64,000 nt of DNA, taken from positions 208,967 to 272,966 of the forward strand of contig CACGBP010000001.1 in NCBI GenBank assembly GCA_902571375.1, in the 5' to 3' direction. The DNA is from an uncultured Pelagibacteraceae bacterium. GTDB taxonomy: Bacteria; Pseudomonadota; Alphaproteobacteria; Pelagibacterales; Pelagibacteraceae. Below the pieces are notes generated by a model. It did not search any database, was not told the origin of the DNA, and saw only the letters and a program-made list of their open reading frames with translations. Positions 8,924-19,455 of this stretch are shown here, piece after piece. The position numbers were made by a program, and so were the translations under genes. How positions within the stretch are numbered: position 1 is the first letter of the stretch; each line of letters begins with the position of its first letter.

Positions 8924-9853
8924 ATGAAATTAACCGATGAGTGCTTTGATAATGTTAAAAAAGATTGTTTAAAATTTATTAAATCTCAGGAAACAAAAGC
9001 AGATAAATTTAAAAATAAAGAAAGAATGATTAAATTATTCTTAATTCCCCTATGTTTTTGGATCAGTAAAAAGGCTGATAAAAAAAGACCTTATTTTGTA
9101 GGTTTGGCAGGGGGACAAGGAACTGGCAAAACAACAATAAGTTCTTTAGTAAAGATTATATTAATTAAATACTTTAAGTTAAAAGTTTTTAGAATTTCGA
9201 TAGATGACTTTTATAAAACAAGAAAAGAGCGAATTAACTTATCAAAAAAAGTGCATCCAATGCTTTTAACAAGAGGAGTACCTGGAACACATGATATTAA
9301 TATGATGTTGAGTTTTTTTAGAGAAGTAAAAAGAACAAAGTTTAAAAAATTAAAATTGCCGTCATTTAATAAAGCAATCGATGACCGATATAATAAAAAT
9401 CGTTGGTACGATTTAAAACAAAAACCAGATGTAATTATTTTTGAGGGTTGGTGTGTGGGTGCAAAATCTGAAAAAAACAATACATTAAGAAAAACAATTA
9501 ATTCTGTGGAAAAAGCAAAAGATCAAAAACAAATTTGGAGGAAGTATGTAAACCAACAATTAAAATTAAAATATAAAAAATTATATTCACAGCTAAATTG
9601 TTTAATTTACTTGAAAGCAAAAAATTTTAGTTTGCTGCAAAAATGGCGATTAAAACAAGAGCGAAAACTTTGGTTAAGTAGTAAAATTAAATCAAATCTT
9701 AAAATTATGAGCAAAGGTGATATAATTAATTTTATGCAAACTTATCAAAGAATTACACAAAATATGTTCAGACACATGCCAAAATATGCTTCAATTATTT
9801 TAAATTTAAACACTAACCATCAAATCAAATCTGCAGTATATAAAAAGAAATGA
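8924..9853 (+). CDS. P-loop small-molecule kinase, D-glycerate 3-kinase (GLYK)-like
   Basis: The 309-residue protein has a Walker A motif AGGQGTGKTT at about residues 62-71 and the ISIDDFYKTR motif of the uridine kinase/phosphoribulokinase/glycerate kinase superfamily near 100. The HPMLLTRGVPGTHD loop and FEGWCVG are characteristic of plant/fungal-type D-glycerate 3-kinases and their bacterial relatives. If correct, it phosphorylates D-glycerate to 3-phosphoglycerate in the cytoplasm, a step in glyoxylate or serine metabolism. It overlaps the following TolC-like gene by 4 bases. The kinase fold is certain and the substrate is inferred. Confidence 0.75.
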   Translation: MKLTDECFDNVKKDCLKFIKSQETKADKFKNKERMIKLFLIPLCFWISKKADKKRPYFVGLAGGQGTGKTTISSLVKIILIKYFKLKVFRISIDDFYKTRKERINLSKKVHPMLLTRGVPGTHDINMMLSFFREVKRTKFKKLKLPSFNKAIDDRYNKNRWYDLKQKPDVIIFEGWCVGAKSEKNNTLRKTINSVEKAKDQKQIWRKYVNQQLKLKYKKLYSQLNCLIYLKAKNFSLLQKWRLKQERKLWLSSKIKSNLKIMSKGDIINFMQTYQRITQNMFRHMPKYASIILNLNTNHQIKSAVYKKK

Positions 9854-11145
9854 AAATATTTTTAAAAGTTTTTCTTATAATTATTTTTTTTATAGGTTCT
9901 GTCTCAGCAGAAACTTTTAATGCAGCTTTAAAGAGAGCTTTTGAAACCAATCCAGAATTAAATGCTGAAAGGGAAAGTTTAAATATCTCTGAACAAGAAT
10001 TAAAAGTTTCAATAAGTTCTTACCTTCCAACAATTACTTTAGAAGGAACTAGAAGCCAGGAAGATACAGAAAAACTAACTAACCAAGACGGCACTAATGC
10101 TGCATTTACAGATGTAGATCCTGAATCAAGATCAATTAAAATTACACAAACATTAATTGATTTTGGAAGAGGAGCTGAACTTGCAAAAAGTAAAATTGGG
10201 ATAGATTTGGCAAAAGCAAAACTTTTAAAAAAAGAACAAGAAATTTTATATAAAGCTGCTGATGCCTATACTGGTTTAATTTCTGCGAAAGAAAAATTTA
10301 CAATCAATAATTCCAATGTTAACTTATTGGAAAGACAAGTAGAAACTGACAGAATTAGGCTAGAAAGGGGAAATATATCTTTGTCAGATGTAGCTCAATC
10401 AGAGTCATCTCTAGCTGGAGCAAAAGCTAAATTAATACAAGCTGAAAACGATCTTTTAACAAGTAGATTAAATTATGAAAATATAATTGGTCAAGTAAAT
10501 GATATTGAAAGTTTAGATAAAAATTCAATTAATAATTTAAATTTGCCTAATCAATTAAGTGATGCAATTGAAATATCAAAAAAGAATAATCCTGATTTAA
10601 TTATTGCTAAACTTGAATATGAACAATCAAAAAAAGATACAATTAGTGCTAGATCAGATTTAGCACCAACAGCCAAACTATCTCTTGATAGAACCAAAAC
10701 GGATGATTTTAGTTCAACGTATGATGAAAAAGAGCAAGATACTTTAAAAGCCACTGTTACCTGGCCTTTTTTCTCTGGAGGGAAAAATTATGCAAATTTG
10801 AACAAGAGTAAAAGTGCTGAATTACAAAAAAGCTTACTGTTGGATAATTCTATAAAAAAAAATCAAACAGATGTAGCTAGCGCTTGGTCTTCATATCAAT
10901 CTAATCAAAGTTTATTGAATTCTGTTCGAGCGCAAGTCGATGCTGCCGAAATTGCTAACGAAGGTATTGTTGCCGAATATAATAGTGGTTCAAAAAGAAC
11001 AACTCTAGAAGTTATTCAATCCAACTCTTTATTATTAAATGCTCAGATTTCATTGGCAGACTCAGAAAAAAATTACATTCTTTCGCAATTTAACCTTCTT
11101 AAGTCTATCGGTCTTCTAAACAGTGATTATCTAAAAATTAGGTAA
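9850..11145 (+). CDS. tolC: TolC-family outer-membrane efflux/secretion channel
   Basis: This 431-residue protein has a signal peptide of about 20 residues (ending SVSAETF) and no lipobox Cys, so it is a TolC-type rather than an NodT-type lipoprotein channel. The body consists of two repeated long alpha-helical coiled-coil halves with the usual starts: AFETNPELNAERE near the N-terminus and AIEISKKNNPDLIIAKLEYE near the middle. TVTWPFFSGGKN marks an outer-membrane beta strand. It should trimerise and link inner-membrane exporters to the outside. The start overlaps the kinase stop by four bases (ATGA). No partner exporter gene is adjacent. Confidence 0.88.
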   Translation: MKIFLKVFLIIIFFIGSVSAETFNAALKRAFETNPELNAERESLNISEQELKVSISSYLPTITLEGTRSQEDTEKLTNQDGTNAAFTDVDPESRSIKITQTLIDFGRGAELAKSKIGIDLAKAKLLKKEQEILYKAADAYTGLISAKEKFTINNSNVNLLERQVETDRIRLERGNISLSDVAQSESSLAGAKAKLIQAENDLLTSRLNYENIIGQVNDIESLDKNSINNLNLPNQLSDAIEISKKNNPDLIIAKLEYEQSKKDTISARSDLAPTAKLSLDRTKTDDFSSTYDEKEQDTLKATVTWPFFSGGKNYANLNKSKSAELQKSLLLDNSIKKNQTDVASAWSSYQSNQSLLNSVRAQVDAAEIANEGIVAEYNSGSKRTTLEVIQSNSLLLNAQISLADSEKNYILSQFNLLKSIGLLNSDYLKIR

Positions 11146-11188
11146 TATTTGGCTTTTTAATAGTGTATTAAATTATTCTTGCTAAAGA

Positions 11189-11203
11189 GAACAAAATGTG
11201 TAC
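11189..11203 (+). promoter_or_regulatory. Probable LexA operator upstream of recA
   Basis: The site GAAC-AAAATGT-GTAC differs by one base from GAAC-N7-GAAC and shares the first eight bases with the perfect umuD box. It lies 50 bases before the recA start and overlaps a possible promoter (TTGCTA at 11179-11184, 16 bases, TACATT at 11201-11206). Confidence 0.55.
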
Positions 11204-11252
11204 ATTTATTATATGATTCGAGTGTTAAAAAAAGCAATAAAAGAGGCAAAAA

Positions 11253-12401
11253 ATGACTAAAAATAACTTAAAAGTAGTTAAATCTACAAAAGATCAAGAA
11301 TTGGATATTAAAGAAAAAAATAAAGCATTAGATGCTGCTATCAGCCAGATAACTGACAACTTCGGAAAAGGTTCAGTTATGAAGCTAGGTGAAAAAAGAG
11401 CAATGGATATCGAGTCGATATCTACAGGTTCTTTGAGCTTAGATTTGGCTTTAGGAATAGGTGGATTACCTAAAGGAAGAATTATTGAAGTATACGGACC
11501 AGAGTCATCTGGAAAAACAACATTGGCACTACAAGTTGTTGCTGAAGCTCAAAAGGCTGGTGGAATTTGTGCGTTTGTTGATGCTGAACATGCTTTAGAT
11601 CCAGTTTATGCAAAAAAATTAGGAGTGAACACTGAAGAGCTTTTAATTTCACAGCCAGATGCAGGTGAACAAGCTCTAGAAATAGCAGATACGCTAGTAA
11701 AATCAGGGTCTATTTCAGTTATCGTAATTGACTCTGTTGCTGCTTTAACTCCAAAAGCTGAAATTGAAGGAGAGATGGGAGATCACCATGTTGGTCTTCA
11801 ATCAAGATTAATGAGTCAGGCTTTAAGAAAATTAACTGGTTCAATTTCAAATACAAATACAATGATGATTTTCATTAACCAAATCAGAATGAAAATTGGA
11901 GTTATGTTTGGAAGTCCAGAGACAACATCAGGTGGAAATGCATTGAAGTTTTATTCATCTGTTAGAATGGATATTAGAAGAATTGGTGCCATAAAAGATA
12001 AAGATGAAATTATTGGTAACTCTACAAGAGTGAAAGTAGTTAAGAATAAAGTTGCACCACCATTCAAAGTTGTTGAGTTTGATTTGATGTATGGAAGAGG
12101 AATTAGCAAAATGGGTGAATTAGTAGACCTAGGAGCTAAAGCTGATATTATTGAAAAATCAGGAGCATGGTATGCTTACAAAGGTGAGAAAATAGGACAA
12201 GGTAGAGAAAATGCTAAAGTCTATTTAGCTCAAAATCCACAAGTTGCTGCTGAGATCGAAATGGCAATTAGGGAAAAAGCTGGTGTAATTTCTAAAAAGA
12301 TTGAGGGAAATCCGCTAAGTCCTGAAAAAATTGAAAAAGAGAAGAAAGTAGCTGAAAAAGAAGAAGCTAATAAAGAAGCTACTCCTCCTAAAAAGAACTA
12401 G
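11253..12401 (+). CDS. recA: RecA recombinase
   Basis: The product has 382 residues. It shows the RecA core: Walker [10 protein letters not shown] at about 77-85, the MAW-type DAEHALDP segment, Walker [14 protein letters not shown]1 GEMGDHHVG, and L2 [20 protein letters not shown] charged, Lys/Glu-rich C-terminal tail follows. It forms ATP-dependent filaments on single-stranded DNA for homologous recombination and triggers LexA and UmuD self-cleavage. A Shine-Dalgarno (AGAGG) precedes the ATG. A 15-codon micro-ORF (11213-11260) overlaps the start, and a near-consensus LexA box lies just upstream. The gene is monocistronic, with a terminator 27 bases after the stop. Confidence 0.98.
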   Translation: MTKNNLKVVKSTKDQELDIKEKNKALDAAISQITDNFGKGSVMKLGEKRAMDIESISTGSLSLDLALGIGGLPKGRIIEVYGPESSGKTTLALQVVAEAQKAGGICAFVDAEHALDPVYAKKLGVNTEELLISQPDAGEQALEIADTLVKSGSISVIVIDSVAALTPKAEIEGEMGDHHVGLQSRLMSQALRKLTGSISNTNTMMIFINQIRMKIGVMFGSPETTSGGNALKFYSSVRMDIRRIGAIKDKDEIIGNSTRVKVVKNKVAPPFKVVEFDLMYGRGISKMGELVDLGAKADIIEKSGAWYAYKGEKIGQGRENAKVYLAQNPQVAAEIEMAIREKAGVISKKIEGNPLSPEKIEKEKKVAEKEEANKEATPPKKN

Positions 12402-12427
12402 AATTAAAGGTCATCTTTAAATTGTAA

Positions 12428-12452
12428 AAAGGCGCTTATTATAAGCGCCTTT
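12428..12452 (+). terminator. Rho-independent terminator of recA
   Basis: A perfect inverted repeat pairs AAAGGCGCTTA with TAAGCGCCTTT around a three-base loop. Only a short T run follows before CCCC, so it may be leaky. Confidence 0.8.
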
Positions 12453-12502
12453 CCCCCTTAGCACTATCTAGACATAGAACAAAAAAGCTGTATTTTAAAA
12501 AT

Positions 12503-15169
12503 ATGGCTCAAAAATCGTTAAATCAGATAAGAGAAACATTCTTAAAATATTTTGAAAAGAATGATCATAAAATTGTTGAGTCTAGCAATTTAGTACCAAA
12601 CAATGATCCAACATTGATGTTTGCGAATTCTGGTATGGTTCAATTTAAAAATGTATTCACAGGCTTAGAAAAAAGGGATTATCAAAGAGCAACTACTTCA
12701 CAAAAATGTGTAAGAGCTGGTGGAAAACATAATGATTTAGAAAATGTCGGTTACACACCTAGGCACCATACATTTTTTGAAATGCTGGGAAATTTCTCAT
12801 TTGGTGATTATTTTAAAGAAAAGGCAATTCATTATGCTTGGGATTTAATTACTAAAGATCTTGGAATAGATAAAAATAGACTTTATGTAACCGTTTTTCA
12901 CGAAGATGATGAGGCATTTAATTTTTGGAAGAAAATAAGCGGTTTAAGTGATGATCGAATTATAAGAATTTCAACATCAGATAATTTTTGGTCTATGGGT
13001 GAAACAGGACCATGTGGCCCTTGTTCAGAAATTTTTTATGATCATGGAGATCATTTAAAAGGTGGATTGCCAGGAACAAAAGATGAGGACGGAGATCGAT
13101 TTATTGAAATATGGAATTTGGTTTTTATGCAATATGAGCAAGTAACAAAAGACAAAAGAATAAATTTACCTAAACCTTCTGTTGATACTGGTATGGGTTT
13201 AGAAAGAATTGCAGCTCTTTTACAAGGAACGCATGATAATTATGAAACTGATCATTTTAAAAAGTTAATTCAATCAACTTCAGATATTGTTAAGAAAAAA
13301 CCTGATCAAAAAAATCTTTCAAGTTTTAGGGTCATAGCTGATCATTTAAGAGCAAGTTCTTTTTTGATTGCTGAAGGAGTTTTGCCGTCTAATGAAGGTA
13401 GGGGTTATGTTCTGAGAAGAATTATGAGAAGAGGAATGAGACATTCACATTTATTAGGATCTAAAGAACCAGTATTTTATAATTTATTTGATACATTAAA
13501 AAATGAAATGTCAGGTAATTATCCAGAATTAAAAAGAGCAGAGTCATTGATTAAAGAAACTCTAAGAATGGAAGAAGAAAAATTTTTAGTTCTTTTAGAT
13601 AGAGGTATAAAAATTTTAAATGAAGAGATATCCAAAATAGATAAAGTGCTTCCTGGGGATGTTGCGTTTAAATTATACGATACATATGGTTTTCCATTAG
13701 ATCTTACTGAAGATATTTTAAGAAACAAATCTCTTTCTATTGATACAAAAAAATTTCAATCTTTGATGAAAGAAAGTAGAGAACTTGCTAAAAAAAATTG
13801 GAAAGGTTCTGGAGATGCCGCAGTTGAAGATATTTGGTTTGGTATTAGAGATAAATTAGGTGCTACAGAATTTTTAGGCTATGAAACAAACCAAGCTGAA
13901 GGGGTAATCCTATCTTTACTTAAAGACAATAAAGAAGTTAAAGAATTAAAATCAAATGATGAAGGAATGATTATAACAAATCAAACACCTTTTTATGGAG
14001 AATCTGGTGGCCAGGTTGGAGATTCAGGTGAAATTATTTCTGGGGATTTTAAGTTTGAAGTCAATGATGTTCAAAAAAAACTAGGAGATCTATTTGTTCA
14101 TTACGGTAAAGTTACTAATGGTTCAATAAAGTTAAATGATAGTGTTGAAATGAAAATAAATGAATCAAGGAGAAATGACACAAGAGCATATCATTCAGCT
14201 ACTCATTTATTACATGAATCTTTGAGAAGGGTTTTAGGTACTCATGTTACACAAAAAGGATCTTTGGTGGAACCAACACGACTAAGGTTTGACTTTAGTC
14301 ATATGAAACCGATTTCAAATGAAGAAATAGATAAAATAGAGTCTTTTGTGAATTCGATGGTTTCAAAAAAATCAGATGTTAGAACTCGACTCATGACACC
14401 AGATGAAGCTGTTGAGAATGGTGCATTAGCACTTTTTGGAGAAAAATATGGTGATGAAGTGAGAGTACTTTCAATGGGTGATGATAATGGGAAGTATTTT
14501 TCAACTGAATTATGTGGTGGAACACACGTTAAAAACACAGGTGATATTGGTAAATTTAAAATTACAAACCAATCTTCTATTGCAGCAGGTGTCAGAAGAA
14601 TAGAAGCTTTAAGAGATAAACAATTGGAAGATTATTTAAGAAATAAAGAAAAATTATCGAATTTATCTTCTGAGAAAAATGATGAATTAATAAAAGATTT
14701 AACGAAACAAATAATTAGCTTAGGTGGAAAACCAACTATAGATGATGCAGATCAAAAATCTTTAATAAAAAATTTAACAAAACAATTAGATACTTTATCA
14801 GTCAAATCTATTCTTAATGATAAATCAAAAAACAAAATTAAAGATGAAGAAATCAAAGGTATCAAAATTAGATTTCAAAATGTTGATGGCTTGCCACCAA
14901 AAGAATTAAGAAAACTTGTGGATAATGGTAAAAAAGATTTAGGTGAGGGAATTATAGTAGTTTTTGCAAGCAAAGACGACAAAGTAGGTGTTGCAGTTGG
15001 TATAACAGATAAATTAACTAATAAATTTGATGCTGTAAAATTTGTAAAATTAAGTTCTGAGATTATTGGTGGTCAAGGAGGCGGGGGTAGAAAAGACTTT
15101 GCTCAAGCAGGTGGTCAAGACCAAAGTAAGATTAATGAAGCTTTCGAAAAAATTAAGTCTTTAATTTAA
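12503..15169 (+). CDS. alaS: Alanyl-tRNA synthetase
   Basis: The protein has 888 residues, normal for the family. The class II catalytic core occupies the N-terminus (motif with [10 protein letters not shown], the TGPCGPCSE loop, GMGLERI). The editing domain carries the zinc-type [10 protein letters not shown] and CGGTH motifs, and a C-Ala domain rich in Gly ([17 protein letters not shown]) closes the protein. It charges tRNA-Ala and clears mischarged Ser/Gly. Its stop overlaps the stop of icd on the opposite strand by nine bases, so the two genes are convergent with no terminator between them. Confidence 0.97.
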   Translation: MAQKSLNQIRETFLKYFEKNDHKIVESSNLVPNNDPTLMFANSGMVQFKNVFTGLEKRDYQRATTSQKCVRAGGKHNDLENVGYTPRHHTFFEMLGNFSFGDYFKEKAIHYAWDLITKDLGIDKNRLYVTVFHEDDEAFNFWKKISGLSDDRIIRISTSDNFWSMGETGPCGPCSEIFYDHGDHLKGGLPGTKDEDGDRFIEIWNLVFMQYEQVTKDKRINLPKPSVDTGMGLERIAALLQGTHDNYETDHFKKLIQSTSDIVKKKPDQKNLSSFRVIADHLRASSFLIAEGVLPSNEGRGYVLRRIMRRGMRHSHLLGSKEPVFYNLFDTLKNEMSGNYPELKRAESLIKETLRMEEEKFLVLLDRGIKILNEEISKIDKVLPGDVAFKLYDTYGFPLDLTEDILRNKSLSIDTKKFQSLMKESRELAKKNWKGSGDAAVEDIWFGIRDKLGATEFLGYETNQAEGVILSLLKDNKEVKELKSNDEGMIITNQTPFYGESGGQVGDSGEIISGDFKFEVNDVQKKLGDLFVHYGKVTNGSIKLNDSVEMKINESRRNDTRAYHSATHLLHESLRRVLGTHVTQKGSLVEPTRLRFDFSHMKPISNEEIDKIESFVNSMVSKKSDVRTRLMTPDEAVENGALALFGEKYGDEVRVLSMGDDNGKYFSTELCGGTHVKNTGDIGKFKITNQSSIAAGVRRIEALRDKQLEDYLRNKEKLSNLSSEKNDELIKDLTKQIISLGGKPTIDDADQKSLIKNLTKQLDTLSVKSILNDKSKNKIKDEEIKGIKIRFQNVDGLPPKELRKLVDNGKKDLGEGIIVVFASKDDKVGVAVGITDKLTNKFDAVKFVKLSSEIIGGQGGGGRKDFAQAGGQDQSKINEAFEKIKSLI

Positions 15170-16375
15170 CTTTTTTTTAAGATTTTGATCAATTACATCT
15201 AAAAATTGATTTGTTGTTAAATATTTACTTGAGGGACCAACTAATATTGCAAGATCTTTAGTCATAGATCCACTCTCAACACACTCAATACAAACTTGTT
15301 CTATTGTATTTGAGAATTTAATTAGTTCATCATTTCCATCTAATTTTCCTCTATGAGCCAGTCCTCTTGTCCAAGCAAAAATTGAAGCTATCGGGTTAGT
15401 TGAAGTTTCTTTTCCCTGCTGATGCATTCTGTAATGTCTAGTTACAGTACCGTGTGCTGCTTCTGCTTCCATTACTTTTCCATCTGGGGTTAGCAAAGTA
15501 CTTGTCATTAAACCTAATGATCCATAACCTTGAGCCATTGTATCTGATTGAACATCACCATCATAATTTTTACATGCCCAAATATATTTTCCACTCCATT
15601 TCATTGCACATGCAACCATGTCATCTATTAATCTATGTTCGTAAGTAATTTTGGCTTCCTCAAATTTTTTCTTAAATTCATTATTAAAAACTTCTTCAAA
15701 GATATCTTTAAATCTTCCATCATATTTTTTAAGAATTGTATTTTTAGTAGAAAGATAGACAGGCCATTTTTTTATCAATCCATAACTAAAGCAAGATCTT
15801 GCAAAGTCCTCGATTGATTTATCTAAATTATACATGGAAAGAGCTACACCAGGACCTGTGAAATTAAATACCTCGTGCTTAATTTCTTCTTTGCCATCTT
15901 CAGATGTCCATTTGATTTCCATTTTACCTTTACCTGGAACTTTAAAATCCGTTGCTCTATATTGATCTCCAAAAGCGTGCCTTCCTATTACCACAGGATC
16001 TGACCATGAAGGAACTAATTTCGGAATATTTGAACATAGAATTGGTTCTCTAAAAACTGTTCCTCCAATAATATTTCTTATAGTTCCATTCGGAGATCTC
16101 CACATTTTTTTTAGCTTAAATTCTTCTACTCGTGCTTCATCAGGAGTAATTGTTGCACATTTAATACCGACACCAATTTTTTTTATTGCATTAGCAGAGT
16201 CAATTGTAATTTGGTCATTTGTATTATCTCTACTTTTCATTCCCAAATCATAGTATTCAATGCCTAGATCAAGATAGGGAAGTATCAATTTTTTTTTTAT
16301 AAATTCCCAGATTATTCTGGTCATTTCGTCACCATCTAACTCAACAACGGGGTTTTTTACGGTAATTTTACTCAC
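15161..16375 (-). CDS. icd: NADP-dependent isocitrate dehydrogenase, eukaryote-like dimeric type
   Basis: The 404-residue length and motifs mark the short homodimeric subfamily common in alphaproteobacteria and eukaryotes. Key stretches are the DGDEMTRI start of the Rossmann-like fold, [13 protein letters not shown] at the substrate site, the [12 protein letters not shown] and NYDGDVQSD metal-binding Asp segments, and [12 protein letters not shown] at the NADP site. It catalyses isocitrate to 2-oxoglutarate plus CO2 in the TCA cycle. It is transcribed towards alaS, with a nine-base 3' overlap, and diverges from psd over a 73-base gap that must hold both promoters. Confidence 0.96.
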   Translation of the reverse strand: MSKITVKNPVVELDGDEMTRIIWEFIKKKLILPYLDLGIEYYDLGMKSRDNTNDQITIDSANAIKKIGVGIKCATITPDEARVEEFKLKKMWRSPNGTIRNIIGGTVFREPILCSNIPKLVPSWSDPVVIGRHAFGDQYRATDFKVPGKGKMEIKWTSEDGKEEIKHEVFNFTGPGVALSMYNLDKSIEDFARSCFSYGLIKKWPVYLSTKNTILKKYDGRFKDIFEEVFNNEFKKKFEEAKITYEHRLIDDMVACAMKWSGKYIWACKNYDGDVQSDTMAQGYGSLGLMTSTLLTPDGKVMEAEAAHGTVTRHYRMHQQGKETSTNPIASIFAWTRGLAHRGKLDGNDELIKFSNTIEQVCIECVESGSMTKDLAILVGPSSKYLTTNQFLDVIDQNLKKKLN

Positions 16376-16448
16376 TTATATTTTATCTTATTAATTGAAT
16401 TTCGCGATTTTATATACATATTAATGAAAAATTATCAAATAGAAGAAT

Positions 16449-17096
16449 ATGTTTAGTAAAATATTTCCAAAAATTCACGCAGAGGGATATAAATTTTTAG
16501 TTATAGCCGGAATAATTACTATACTGTTTTACATTTTTAGTGATTTTTTGGGTCTTATAGGACTTGTTTTAACTATTTGGGTTTATTATTTTTTTAGAGA
16601 TCCTGAGAGAGTTATAATTGATGATGATAATTATCTTGTAAGTCCTGCAGATGGAGAAATTATAAAAGTTGAAGAAGTTGATGGACCTAAAGAACTTGGT
16701 TTAGAGAATAAAAGATTCCAAAAGATAAGTGTCTTCATGAATGTTTTTGACTGTCATGTTAACAGAACACCATGTGATGGAAAAATTGAGGAAATTTTAT
16801 ATAAGCCAGGAAAATTCTTAAATGCTTCATTGGATAAAGCGAGTGAGGACAATGAGAGAAATTATTTCAAAATTAAAGACAATCAAAACAATGATATAGT
16901 TGTTGTTCAAATAGCTGGTTTAGTCGCACGTAGAATTGTCTGTGAGTCCAATAAAGATCAACAACTTAAACAAGGTGATAGAATTGGAATGATAAGATTT
17001 GGAAGTAGAGCAGATGTATACTATGAAAATTATCAACCATTAGTTAAGATTGGTCAAAAAGCTATTTCTGGAGAGACATTGTTAGCAAAGAAATAA
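16449..17096 (+). CDS. psd: Phosphatidylserine decarboxylase proenzyme (short type)
   Basis: At 215 residues this is the short, archaeal/alphaproteobacterial type. Two hydrophobic segments near residues 18-50 should anchor it. YFFRDPER and the SPADGEI and FDCHVNR motifs are typical. Near the C-terminus FGSRADVYY contains the Gly-Ser bond where self-cleavage creates the pyruvoyl cofactor. It converts phosphatidylserine to phosphatidylethanolamine. It lies two bases before pssA, which makes its substrate, so the pair is a phospholipid head-group operon. Confidence 0.95.
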   Translation: MFSKIFPKIHAEGYKFLVIAGIITILFYIFSDFLGLIGLVLTIWVYYFFRDPERVIIDDDNYLVSPADGEIIKVEEVDGPKELGLENKRFQKISVFMNVFDCHVNRTPCDGKIEEILYKPGKFLNASLDKASEDNERNYFKIKDNQNNDIVVVQIAGLVARRIVCESNKDQQLKQGDRIGMIRFGSRADVYYENYQPLVKIGQKAISGETLLAKK

Positions 17097-17097
17097 A

Positions 17098-17901
17098 ATG
17101 GAACCACAGAAAAACAATTTAAAAATAGTAGCAGATAAAAAAAATGCGAGAATGTTATTACCAAATATGCTTACACTAATAGGTGTATGTATTGGTTTAA
17201 CATCAATTCGTTTTGCATTAGATGAAAAATTTGAACTTGCAATTATTGCAATAATTTTTGCAGCATTGATTGACGGCTTAGATGGTAGAATAGCTAGATT
17301 AATCAAGGGAACTTCTAAAGTAGGTAAAGAGCTAGACTCACTTACTGATATGATTAGCTTTGGAGTGGCTCCAGCGTTTATTATGTATTTTTGGAAACTA
17401 AATACTTTAGGAAGATTTGGTTGGTTATTATGTTTGGTTTATGTGATTTGTGTAGCATTAAGATTAGCAAGATTTAATATTAATTCTAATCAAGAGCCCT
17501 CTTGGAGAGATAACTTTTTTGAAGGAGTTCCATCACCAGCAGGAGGTATACTGGTACTAACACCTTTAATTATAAGTTTAAGTGGATTTGATTTATTTCA
17601 ACTAAATTATGATTTAATTGTGCCAACATTTTTTATTCTGACCTCGCTTTTATTGATAAGTAAGTTTCCAACTTATTCTTTTAAAAAGATAGTTATACCA
17701 AGAAGAACAACTATTTTTCTTCTTTTTGGGATTGTTTTATTTTTTGGTCTTTTATTAATTTATACATTTAATGTTATTGCAATTAGTGCAGTTATATATG
17801 TATTTTTATTGCCGATAAGTTTCTTTCATTTTCAAAAAATTAAAAAACAACATGAAAATGACAAAATTCAAGAGGAAGATGATCTTGAAGACGTACTTTA
17901 A
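17098..17901 (+). CDS. pssA: CDP-diacylglycerol--serine O-phosphatidyltransferase
   Basis: This 267-residue integral membrane enzyme carries the CDP-alcohol phosphatidyltransferase signature. DGLDGRIAR is followed by G and the DSLTD aspartates at the standard spacing, within the first third. About six to eight hydrophobic segments follow. It makes phosphatidylserine from CDP-diacylglycerol and serine, feeding Psd encoded two bases upstream. The acidic C-terminal tail (EEDDLEDVL) overlaps the next start by one base (TAATG). Confidence 0.94.
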   Translation: MEPQKNNLKIVADKKNARMLLPNMLTLIGVCIGLTSIRFALDEKFELAIIAIIFAALIDGLDGRIARLIKGTSKVGKELDSLTDMISFGVAPAFIMYFWKLNTLGRFGWLLCLVYVICVALRLARFNINSNQEPSWRDNFFEGVPSPAGGILVLTPLIISLSGFDLFQLNYDLIVPTFFILTSLLLISKFPTYSFKKIVIPRRTTIFLLFGIVLFFGLLLIYTFNVIAISAVIYVFLLPISFFHFQKIKKQHENDKIQEEDDLEDVL

Positions 17902-18812
17902 TGAAAAAAAATGTAATTGTTTCATTAGCAGATGCTAATTATTTTCCTCTTTTAGAAGAGTTAGTAGACTCAATTAAAAGATTTAAAGAAAGTGAAAAAG
18001 TTGCCATTTGTATTTTAGATGCTGGACTAACTTCAGAGCAAAAAGAAAAATTATCAAAAAAAGTAGATGAAATAAAGCCCGCTGAATGGGATATAGAAGT
18101 TTCAGATTTTAAAGTTAAGGGAAAGGAATGGTTAAAAAGCCAAGTCTCGAGAGCATTTCTTCCAAAATATTTTCCAAATTATGAAAAATATTTATGGATT
18201 GATTGCGATGCTTGGGTAAACGATTGGAATAGTGTTGAGTTATATTTTAAAGCTTGTGATAACGGAAAACTTGGTATCACACAAACTATAGGTCCAGGAT
18301 ATAAAATTACCTCTAAAGCAAATTGGTTAGTTGGAAAATTAGCTATAATTAAGTCACAAAATTTTAAACATGCTGTTAAATCAAAAATTGGATATGACAA
18401 AGCTAGAAAACTTGCTTTTGCTCCTCATATAAATATAGGGGTTTTTTCCTTAGAAAAAAATTCGAAAGGTTGGAGCTCTTGGCAAAACAATTTGTCAAAA
18501 ACTTTAAAAGCCGGCAATATCTTTGGTTCTGAGGGTTTAGCAATAAATATGTCGGTATATATTGATGATTTAGAAACTGAATTTTTACCTTTAAATTGTA
18601 ATTGGATTACAAGTAATTTACTTCCCAAATATGATGAAAATCAAAAAACTTTTGTAGAACCTTATCTACCAAATTATAAAATAGGTATTATGCATCTTGC
18701 AGCAGGGATTTGGAAAGATGGAAAAGATATGCGAATTGATAAAAGTATAGAAATTGATATTGAGAATTTAGAAAATAAAAAGATAAAAAGAAGTCTTAGA
18801 TTTAAAAAATAA
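17901..18812 (+). CDS. Glycosyltransferase, GT8-like, downstream of pssA
   Basis: The 303-residue soluble protein has a GT-A-like layout. The N-terminal IVSLADANYFPLL strand begins the fold, the stretch around residues 75-95 (FLPKYFPNYEKYLWID) leads to a DxD-type metal site D-C-D-A-W, and a FGSEGLAIN segment and late MHLAAG follow. This resembles the GT8/lipopolysaccharide galactosyl- or glucosyltransferase pattern (DxD, then H-x-x-G near the end). Its position between phospholipid genes and rlmE, with one-base junctions, makes a glycolipid or envelope sugar role possible. Neither donor nor acceptor is evident. Confidence 0.7.
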   Translation: MKKNVIVSLADANYFPLLEELVDSIKRFKESEKVAICILDAGLTSEQKEKLSKKVDEIKPAEWDIEVSDFKVKGKEWLKSQVSRAFLPKYFPNYEKYLWIDCDAWVNDWNSVELYFKACDNGKLGITQTIGPGYKITSKANWLVGKLAIIKSQNFKHAVKSKIGYDKARKLAFAPHINIGVFSLEKNSKGWSSWQNNLSKTLKAGNIFGSEGLAINMSVYIDDLETEFLPLNCNWITSNLLPKYDENQKTFVEPYLPNYKIGIMHLAAGIWKDGKDMRIDKSIEIDIENLENKKIKRSLRFKK

Positions 18813-19424
18813 TTGAAAAAAAATAAAATTTCAAAAAATTGGATTAACAAACAAAGAAGAGATACCTACGTTCGCCAATCAAAAGTAGATGGGTACAGGG
18901 CTAGATCAGCTTATAAATTAATTGAAATTAACGAAAAGTTTAAAATATTTAAGGGAGGTATGTTTGTTTTAGACATAGGCGCTGCTCCTGGAAGTTGGTC
19001 TCAGTATGTTTCAAAAATTGTTAAAAATGGAAAAATTATTTCAGTTGATCTAAAAAAAATGGAAAAAATTGAAAACACTATTCAAATTAAAGGTGATTTT
19101 ACAAACCAAGTCACTCAAGAAGAAGTTAAGAATTTCTTGGAAAAAAGATTTGATGTGGTGATGTCAGATATGGCTATAAATACTACTGGAATAAAAAACA
19201 TAGATTCGATTCAAACAGGAGAATTATGTAAGGAAGCAATGATTTTTTCAAAAGATGTGATTTCAAATAATGGCTTTTTTATTTCAAAAATATTCATGGG
19301 AAGTACTTTTAATGAAATTGTCGCACTTGGTAAAAAGATTTTTAAAGAAGTGAAGGTTTTTAAACCAAAGTCTAGTCGAAAAGATTCTAAAGAAAGTTTT
19401 ATTATTTGTAAAAATTTAAGATAG
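18813..19424 (+). CDS. rlmE: 23S rRNA 2'-O-ribose methyltransferase RlmE (FtsJ/RrmJ)
   Basis: The 203-residue protein contains the RrmJ core. The catalytic Lys is in RSAYKL, the SAM-binding motif is LDIGAAPGSWSQ, the catalytic Asp lies in VMSDMAINTTG, and a second Lys is in FISKIFMG. Family members methylate U2552 in the 23S A-loop. Translation appears to start at a TTG directly after the preceding stop codon, with no ATG near the expected N-terminus, so coupled re-initiation is likely. Confidence 0.93.
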   Translation: MKKNKISKNWINKQRRDTYVRQSKVDGYRARSAYKLIEINEKFKIFKGGMFVLDIGAAPGSWSQYVSKIVKNGKIISVDLKKMEKIENTIQIKGDFTNQVTQEEVKNFLEKRFDVVMSDMAINTTGIKNIDSIQTGELCKEAMIFSKDVISNNGFFISKIFMGSTFNEIVALGKKIFKEVKVFKPKSSRKDSKESFIICKNLR

Positions 19425-19455
19425 AGACTTTAATTCTTAAAGGAATCGTATATAA

